Assembly: GCA_001795975.1 (NCBI GenBank)
Contig: MGLG01000055.1
Coordinates: forward strand, 1-7,833
Direction of reading: 5' to 3'
Origin: Candidatus Yanofskybacteria bacterium RIFOXYD1_FULL_42_10
Lineage (GTDB): Bacteria; Patescibacteriota; Minisyncoccia; 2-02-FULL-40-12; GWA2-44-9
DNA: 7,833 bases
Shown one piece after another: positions 3,762 through 7,833 of the stretch. The notes beneath the pieces are model-generated. The model was not told where the DNA came from, made no database searches, and saw only the letters and a list, made by a program, of their open reading frames with translations. Both the position numbers and the translations under genes were made by a program. Numbering within the stretch: the first letter of the stretch is position 1; each line of letters begins with the position of its first letter.

Positions 3762-4625
3762 TTATTGATGCTCGCTTGTTATCTTTCCGCCCAATGTTCT
3801 TAATTCGTCTAAAAACTTCTTCGCCTCTTCCGGTTTGGGCGGCACGCCATGCCATTTGTAATCAAACTCCATATCTTTGATTCCTTTTCCGGGAATAGTA
3901 TGGGCGATAATCATTGTCGGCTTCTCGTAAATCGCTTTGGCTTCTTCAACCGCATCAACTATCGCTTCAAAATTATGACCGTCAATTTCAATGACATGCC
4001 AATTAAACGCCTCGTATTTTTCTTTCAACGGTTCAAGGGGCATAATGTTTTCAACCATCCCGTCTATTTGGATATTGTTGCGGTCAATTATTCCGGTCAG
4101 ATTGTTTAATTTATATTTCCCCGCGAACATTGCCGATTCCCAAATATTTCCGGCCTCCTGTTCACCATCCGACATGGCGCAGTAAACCCGAAATTTTTTG
4201 CCGTCCATTCTGGCGGCATAAGCGTAGCCGGCAGCCTGGCCAAGGCCGGAACCCAAAGGACCGGAGGTAGTTTCAACTCCGGGTAATCTTTCTCTTTCGG
4301 GATGCCCCTGGAGACGGGAACCGAACTTACGCAAAGTTTGCAATTCTTCAAGAGGAAAATATCCGGACATTGCCATTACTGCATATCGAATCGGGCAGAT
4401 GTGGCCATTGGAAAGAAACAATCTATCGCGTTCTTCCCAATCGGGATTTTTCGGGTCGTGATTTAAAATATGAAAATATAACGCCGTAAAAATATCGGCC
4501 ATGCCCAAAGGTCCGGCCGTGTGGCCAGACTTAGCCTCGGTCAATTCGCCGATTAAAAGTTCTCTGGCTTGATTAGCCAGTTCTTCCAGTTTTTTTATTT
4601 TATCATCGTGAATGTATTGCGACAT
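3762..4625 (-). CDS. Transketolase, N-terminal (thiamine-diphosphate-binding) subunit
   Basis: 287 residues, about the size of the separate N-terminal subunit. It binds the diphosphate of thiamine diphosphate and pairs with the C-terminal subunit (2208-3230). Motifs: AKSGHTAGPLGMADI (31-45) with His35, LSNGHICP (71-78) with His75, TTSGPLGSGLGQAAG (119-133), and the metal/diphosphate motif SDGEQEAGNIWE (152-163) leading to NNLTGIIDRNN (174-184). AHTIPGKGI near the C-terminus holds the conserved HT..GKG pattern. The first Gly of the usual GDG motif is Ser152, while Asp153 and Asn183 that hold the metal are kept, so activity is likely preserved. It follows gap by 19 bp with no Shine-Dalgarno, and is probably read through from it. 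The gap to its partner subunit gene is 531 bp and contains the Cys-rich membrane gene. Confidence 0.94.
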   Translation of the reverse strand: MSQYIHDDKIKKLEELANQARELLIGELTEAKSGHTAGPLGMADIFTALYFHILNHDPKNPDWEERDRLFLSNGHICPIRYAVMAMSGYFPLEELQTLRKFGSRLQGHPERERLPGVETTSGPLGSGLGQAAGYAYAARMDGKKFRVYCAMSDGEQEAGNIWESAMFAGKYKLNNLTGIIDRNNIQIDGMVENIMPLEPLKEKYEAFNWHVIEIDGHNFEAIVDAVEEAKAIYEKPTMIIAHTIPGKGIKDMEFDYKWHGVPPKPEEAKKFLDELRTLGGKITSEHQ

Positions 4626-4644
4626 TTTTATGATTTATTTAAAA

Positions 4645-5658
4645 TTACAACAATTCAGCCACCGCCAAGATGTGCTTCAGGAGCATCGCCCCATATCCCC
4701 ACTCATTATCATACCAAGCCAAAACTTTTACCAAATCTCCATCTACAACTTTGGTCATTGTTAAATCAACGATAGAACCATGAGGATTGCGAAGAATATC
4801 AGTTGAGACAAGAGGTTCTTCTGTCACCGCCAAAATACCCTTCCAGCTTTCCCGTTGAGCGGCTTTTTTAAAAATATCGTTTACTTCTTCAACCGAAGTC
4901 GGACGGGCGGAAATAAAAGTAAAATCGGCTATGGAACCGGAAATCACCGGCACACGAAGAGAAATACCGTCAAACTTGTCGGCCAACGCGGGAATGGCCT
5001 TGGTCGCCGCCAAAGCCGCGCCGGTTGTAGAGGGAACAATATTTATTCCTGCCGCGCGGGCGCGCCTGAAGTCTCCTTTTTTATCTGGTCCGTCAACCAA
5101 TCCTTGCGAAGCCGTATATCCATGAACGGTATTTAAGATGGCCTTTTTAATTCCCGGTTCCGCCATCATTACCGCCATCACCGGCGTTACCGCATTGGTG
5201 GTGCAGGAAGCGTTGGAAGTTATTTTATCGGATTGCAAAAACTCCTCGCCGACATTAGGCGTAGCCGTCGGAGTAATATCGTCTTTGGCGGGAGCGGTAA
5301 TCACCACTCGCTTGGCGCCGGCCGATAAATGCGATTCCGATGTATCGCGCGATTCAAAAACACCGGTTGATTCAACGACAATATCTATGCCGAGATCTTT
5401 CCACGGAAGCTTGGACGGTTCTTTTTCATGCAAAACTTGCACTTTTTTTCCGCCAATCGTTAAAACATCGCCGCTCACAGAAACTTCTTTTTCATATGGC
5501 CCGTAAACGCTGTCGTATTTCAATAAATACGCCAAATTATCCGACGAGCCGATGTCGTTGATTGCGGCTATCTCCAATTTCTGAGAATCAAACGCCTGCC
5601 GGAAAAATATCCTGCCGATTCTGCCGAATCCGTTGATTGCTATTTTTATTTGTGCCAT
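4645..5658 (-). CDS. gap: Glyceraldehyde-3-phosphate dehydrogenase
   Basis: 337 residues, full length. It oxidises and phosphorylates glyceraldehyde 3-phosphate to 1,3-bisphosphoglycerate with NAD(P) in glycolysis. The Rossmann start INGFGRIGR (8-16) is followed by IND (33-35); an Asp at 35 usually means preference for NAD. The catalytic site is SNASCTTN (148-155) with Cys152, and the activating His179 lies in NTVHGYT. Further marks are INIVPSTTGAA for phosphate binding and WYDNEWGY near the end. Two segments depart from the textbook enzyme: TPTATPNVGEEF (129-140) replaces the usual T-x-V-x-G-V-N stretch, and RVPVISGSIADFTF replaces RVPT-x-x-x-S-V-V-D. I associate these with uncultured small-genome bacteria but cannot check this. 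It starts 9 bp after rnhB and is followed 19 bp on by the transketolase N-subunit gene. No Shine-Dalgarno is seen. Confidence 0.97.
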   Translation of the reverse strand: MAQIKIAINGFGRIGRIFFRQAFDSQKLEIAAINDIGSSDNLAYLLKYDSVYGPYEKEVSVSGDVLTIGGKKVQVLHEKEPSKLPWKDLGIDIVVESTGVFESRDTSESHLSAGAKRVVITAPAKDDITPTATPNVGEEFLQSDKITSNASCTTNAVTPVMAVMMAEPGIKKAILNTVHGYTASQGLVDGPDKKGDFRRARAAGINIVPSTTGAALAATKAIPALADKFDGISLRVPVISGSIADFTFISARPTSVEEVNDIFKKAAQRESWKGILAVTEEPLVSTDILRNPHGSIVDLTMTKVVDGDLVKVLAWYDNEWGYGAMLLKHILAVAELL

Positions 5659-5667
5659 GTATTAATT

Positions 5668-6309
5668 TTAAATTAATTTTGCCACGGGAGCAAATGACCT
5701 TCTGTGAATTGCACACGGACCAAATTTAGTAAGTTGGCCTTGGTGATATTTGGTGCCGTAGCCCTTGTGTTTTTCAAATCCGTAGTCGGGAAACTTATTT
5801 GCATATTTAATCATCAGTTTGTCCCGAAAAACTTTGGCAATAATTGAAGCGCAGGCAATGGCAAAAACTTTTTTGTCCCCTTTTATAATTGCGGTTTGTT
5901 CTATTTCTAAACCTTTTATTTTGGTCTTGCCGTCAACAAGCACCATTTTTCTTAACGGAAAATTTGATTCAAGCCGGCCTACCGCTTTTCTCATCGCCTT
6001 TCTTGTCGCCTGATAAATATTTAATTTATCTATTTCTTTATTTGAAGCCGAAGCAATAACAAAAGTAAAATCTTTTTCTTTCTCAAGCTGTTCGGCAAAT
6101 TTTTCCCTGTCTTTTGCCCGCAATAACTTTGAGTCCCTTAATCGGCGTAACTTGCGGTGGTTTTTATTATAAAAATTATTGGTCATCGCCACCGCGCAAA
6201 CTACCGCCGGTCCGGCCAAAGAACCGACCCCGACCTCATCCACGCCGATTATCAAATCGTAACCCGATTTAAATATTCTTATTTCAATTTGTTTTGATGG
6301 AAGTTTCAT
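5668..6309 (-). CDS. rnhB: Ribonuclease HII
   Basis: 213 residues, usual length. It cuts the RNA strand of RNA-DNA hybrids and nicks at single ribonucleotides in DNA, starting ribonucleotide excision repair. The four acidic residues are visible: Asp24-Glu25 in GVDEVGVGSLAGP (22-34), Asp126 in LVDG (124-127), and Asp163 in CASIIAKVFRD (153-163). RDSK (58-61), KGDKK (143-147) and YGFEKHKGYGT are also typical. One key position departs: the GRG (or GKG) motif that recognises the ribonucleotide junction is G-V-G here (27-29), so the arginine is missing although the surrounding motif is intact. The reading is clear in the DNA (GGG GTC GGT), with no sign of a frameshift. The gene sits 17 bp after the methyltransferase and 9 bp before gap, without Shine-Dalgarno, and is likely part of one transcript. 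Confidence 0.95.
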   Translation of the reverse strand: MKLPSKQIEIRIFKSGYDLIIGVDEVGVGSLAGPAVVCAVAMTNNFYNKNHRKLRRLRDSKLLRAKDREKFAEQLEKEKDFTFVIASASNKEIDKLNIYQATRKAMRKAVGRLESNFPLRKMVLVDGKTKIKGLEIEQTAIIKGDKKVFAIACASIIAKVFRDKLMIKYANKFPDYGFEKHKGYGTKYHQGQLTKFGPCAIHRRSFAPVAKLI

Positions 6310-6326
6310 TTTTAAACATTTAAACT

Positions 6327-6869
6327 TTAAATCTTTTTAGAATTGCCAAGTTTTAGCTGGTAAATCGCAATTCCAGCCGCCACGCTGACATTTAAGGATT
6401 CCTTCTGACCCAACATCGGTATTTCCATTATTTCATCAACATAATTTAAAATTTTATCGCTTAACCCCTTGCGTTCATGTCCGACAATTAAAACAAGCGG
6501 AAAATTCGGTTTATAAGCAAACGGGTTTACACTTTTCGGAGCCTGTTCAAGCGCCACAATCCGCATTTTATTTTTGTGTAATTTTTTAAGAAGTCTCCAT
6601 GTCTGTTTATATTGTTCCCACGGCACGCTTTTCTCCGCCCCCAACGCCGTTTTTGCAATTTTATCATCAAAATTACCCTCATCATATGTCGTATTTATAC
6701 TACGATCGTGAATTAAATCAGATGATATTTTTTGTATTTTTGGTGTTGGTGTAATGCCGCATAGAAATATTTTGGACACGCCCACCGCATCAGCCGTGCG
6801 GAAAATGGAGCCGACATTGTAGGCGCTCCGAATATTGTGCAATATTAAATAAATATCTTTTCTCTTCAC
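6327..6869 (-). CDS. SpoU/TrmH-family RNA 2'-O-methyltransferase
   Basis: 180 residues from a GTG at 6869. It uses S-adenosylmethionine to methylate a ribose 2'-OH in tRNA or rRNA; the exact target cannot be told. The three SPOUT knot motifs are present: motif 1 NIRSAYNVGSIFRTADAVG with the catalytic-site Arg, motif 2 LVLIVGHERKGLS, and motif 3 IPMLGQKESLNVSVAAGIAIY. There is no N-terminal RNA-binding domain, so it is a minimal catalytic knot, dimeric in known relatives. The GTG is preferred over an ATG at 6911 for two reasons: the 14 extra residues (FIENYLFYCIIFS...) are unlike the family, and a good promoter (6877-6904) overlaps them with its -10 ending 7 bp before the GTG. The mRNA would be leaderless. 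It is the first gene of the minus-strand train. Confidence 0.92.
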   Translation of the reverse strand: MKRKDIYLILHNIRSAYNVGSIFRTADAVGVSKIFLCGITPTPKIQKISSDLIHDRSINTTYDEGNFDDKIAKTALGAEKSVPWEQYKQTWRLLKKLHKNKMRIVALEQAPKSVNPFAYKPNFPLVLIVGHERKGLSDKILNYVDEIMEIPMLGQKESLNVSVAAGIAIYQLKLGNSKKI

Positions 6870-6876
6870 GCTAAAA

Positions 6877-6904
6877 ATGATACAATAAAATAAGTAATTT
6901 TCAA
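6877..6904 (-). promoter_or_regulatory. Promoter of the minus-strand gene train
   Basis: On the minus strand TTGAAA (6904-6899), a 16-bp spacer, and TATCAT (6882-6877). The expected start falls on or within two bases of the GTG at 6869. It lies in an AT-rich divergent region with five TTTCAAT-like repeats (plus-strand starts 6899, 6916, 6930, 6937, 6946). Confidence 0.6.
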
Positions 6905-6950
6905 TAAACAATAAATTTCAATTTACATTTTTCAATTTTCAATAATTTCA

Positions 6951-6979
6951 TTGATATTTGATAAGTGTTCATTGATAAT
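6951..6979 (+). promoter_or_regulatory. Promoter of the SIMPL-domain gene
   Basis: TTGATA (6951-6956), a 17-bp spacer, and GATAAT (6974-6979); each box matches five of six consensus positions. The -10 ends only 5 bp before the ATG at 6985, so transcription would begin at the start codon itself. No Shine-Dalgarno is present. Confidence 0.65.
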
Positions 6980-6984
6980 TCTGA

Positions 6985-7719
6985 ATGTTAAAAAATTATA
7001 AACCCCTCGTTTGGACGGCAATGACATTTTTAATCGTTGCTTCGCTGTTCCTTCTTGTGAACACCAATCAAAAATTAAATACCGCCGCCACAACCAACAC
7101 CGTGTCTTTCAGCGGAGAAGGCAAAGTTGTTTCCAAAGCCGACATAGCGGCGGTTTATCTTTCTATCGTCACCGAATCGGCTACCTCTAAATCAGCCCAG
7201 GATGACAATTCCAAAAAATCAAAAGCCGTAGTTGAGTTTTTGAAAAAACAAAAAATAGAAGACAAAGACATTAAAACAGTTTCTTACAACATCTACCCGC
7301 AATATACTTATCCGAGATACGATAAGCCGGTAATCAGCGGATATCAGGTCAATCAAACAATGACAATAAAAATAAGAAATCTGGACGAAGTAAGCGCAAT
7401 TCTTGACGGAGTGGTCAGCGCGGGAGCAAATCAGATCAACAGTTTGAGTTTTGAAATAGACGAACCGGAAAAATTAAAAGCCGAGGCAAGAAAAATGGCC
7501 ATTGCCGACGCAAAGAAAAAAGCGCGCGAGCTGGAAAAAGAATTGGGAATTGACCTTGGGAAAATAATTAATTTTTCTGAAAATACCGGCGGCTTTCCAA
7601 CGCCTGTTTATCTTGAAGCTAAAGGAGATATGGGCGGCGGCGGAGACAGCGGGCCGTCGGTTCCATCGGGAGAAAATGAAATTTCCGTTAATGTTTACCT
7701 CACTTACCAAATAAAATAA
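6985..7719 (+). CDS. SIMPL-domain (DUF541) membrane-anchored protein
   Basis: 244 residues. Residues 8-26 (LVWTAMTFLIVASLFLLVN) form one membrane segment or uncleaved signal anchor; the rest would lie outside the membrane. The SIMPL domain starts at about 38: VSFSGEGKVVSKADIAAVYLSI matches the usual V-x-G-x-G-x-V-x-x-x-P-D-x-A pattern with Ser-Lys-Ala-Asp in place of Pro-Asp. IEDKDIKTVSYNIYPQYTY and SGYQVNQTMTIKIRNLDEV follow, then INSLSFEIDEPEKLKAEARKMAIADAKKKARELEKELG, the typical helix of the family. A Gly/Ser/Pro-rich loop (GDMGGGGDSGPSVPSGE, about 213-229) precedes the last strand. Proteins of this family (YggE, BP26/OMP28) are periplasmic or surface-associated and linked to stress or assembly of ring-like oligomers; the molecular role is unsettled. 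It is transcribed alone from its own promoter and ends in a terminator. Confidence 0.92.
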   Translation: MLKNYKPLVWTAMTFLIVASLFLLVNTNQKLNTAATTNTVSFSGEGKVVSKADIAAVYLSIVTESATSKSAQDDNSKKSKAVVEFLKKQKIEDKDIKTVSYNIYPQYTYPRYDKPVISGYQVNQTMTIKIRNLDEVSAILDGVVSAGANQINSLSFEIDEPEKLKAEARKMAIADAKKKARELEKELGIDLGKIINFSENTGGFPTPVYLEAKGDMGGGGDSGPSVPSGENEISVNVYLTYQIK

Positions 7720-7740
7720 TAGAACTTACGCATTTTCACC

Positions 7741-7773
7741 ATAAAATCTGCCTTTGGGCAGATTTTATTTTAT
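7741..7773 (+). terminator. Intrinsic terminator after the SIMPL gene
   Basis: ATAAAATCTGCC (7741-7752) and GGCAGATTTTAT (7757-7768) are exact reverse complements around TTTG, giving a 12-bp stem. The 3' arm runs into TTTAT, so the tail is T-rich (TTTTATTTTAT from 7763). It lies 21 bp after the stop codon and separates the SIMPL gene from the next promoter. Confidence 0.85.
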
Positions 7774-7799
7774 GTTGCACTTGCAGGTTGAATGTACCC
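7774..7799 (+). promoter_or_regulatory. 26-bp conserved promoter-upstream element, copy 2
   Basis: This is the second copy of the element at 1550-1575, 25 of 26 bases identical. It starts one base after the terminator tail and lies 9 bp upstream of a perfect -35 box, exactly as in copy 1. From its ATG (7792-7794) a very short frame reads MYPSWS before TGA; the shared MYP only reflects the shared DNA. Confidence 0.7.
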
Positions 7800-7808
7800 A
7801 AGTTGGTC

Positions 7809-7814
7809 TTGACA
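7809..7814 (+). promoter_or_regulatory. -35 box of a promoter cut by the window edge
   Basis: TTGACA is a full -35 match. Nineteen bases remain before the window ends, so a -10 box 17-18 bp away would fall at the edge (7832 or 7833 onward) and cannot be seen. The flanks TCTTGnCA and AnATA are shared with the glycosylase promoter at 1582-1596. Confidence 0.55.
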
Positions 7815-7833
7815 TATATAGTCAATCTGTGAT

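Noticed and set aside
4855..5561. Long plus-strand open frames opposite gap
   Set aside because: They are shadows of a well-conserved GAPDH gene on the other strand.
6870..6911. Longer methyltransferase starting at ATG 6911
   Set aside because: The extra 14 residues do not look like the family and a good promoter lies over them; GTG 6869 is preferred.

Overview
The window reads as a piece of a small-genome bacterium of the Candidate Phyla Radiation (Patescibacteria, most likely Parcubacteria-like). This is an inference from four features. The transketolase is split into separate N- and C-terminal genes. The GAPDH and SpoU-type proteins have the sequence style I associate with these lineages. 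Membrane-anchored proteins start with a short K-G-F hydrophobic head. Most genes lack a Shine-Dalgarno sequence, and several promoters sit almost on top of the start codon. No taxonomic marker such as 16S rRNA is present, so the assignment is not proven.

Layout, left to right. Positions 1-255 hold the 3' end of ftsH. A 209-bp non-coding stretch with two fold-back structures follows. Next come two tRNA genes, tRNA-Ile(UAU) at 465-539 and tRNA-Val(UAC) at 550-621. Positions 622-849 are non-coding but unusually structured: perfect 11-bp hairpins and a second copy of the last 21 bp of the tRNA-Val region (604-624 repeated at 775-795). A membrane-anchored hypothetical protein (850-1488) and a family-4-like uracil-DNA glycosylase (1623-2201) follow on the plus strand.

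The middle, 2208-6869, is one minus-strand gene train. In transcription order it is a SpoU/TrmH-family RNA methyltransferase, rnhB (RNase HII), gap (GAPDH), transketolase N-terminal subunit, a 98-residue Cys/His-rich membrane protein, and transketolase C-terminal subunit. The first four genes are 9-19 bp apart. The two transketolase halves, which must act together, are separated by the small membrane gene. That gene has its own 161-bp upstream region and the only strong Shine-Dalgarno site seen in the window. Transketolase and GAPDH together point to a lower-glycolysis / non-oxidative pentose-phosphate route; RNase HII and the methyltransferase are housekeeping.

A divergent AT-rich promoter region (6870-6984) separates this train from a plus-strand SIMPL-domain (DUF541) membrane-anchored protein (6985-7719), which ends in a clear intrinsic terminator (7741-7773). 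The window closes with the start of a further promoter.

Main points for a second look: (1) a 26-bp element, one mismatch between copies, lies exactly 9 bp upstream of the -35 box in front of both the glycosylase gene and the gene beyond the right edge; (2) the structured, tRNA-derived duplication at 604-795; (3) a REP-like palindrome carried in frame inside the transketolase C-terminal gene; (4) a family-4-like uracil-DNA glycosylase without any of the four expected iron-sulfur cysteines; (5) the Cys-rich membrane gene between the transketolase halves; (6) repeated evidence for leaderless transcripts.
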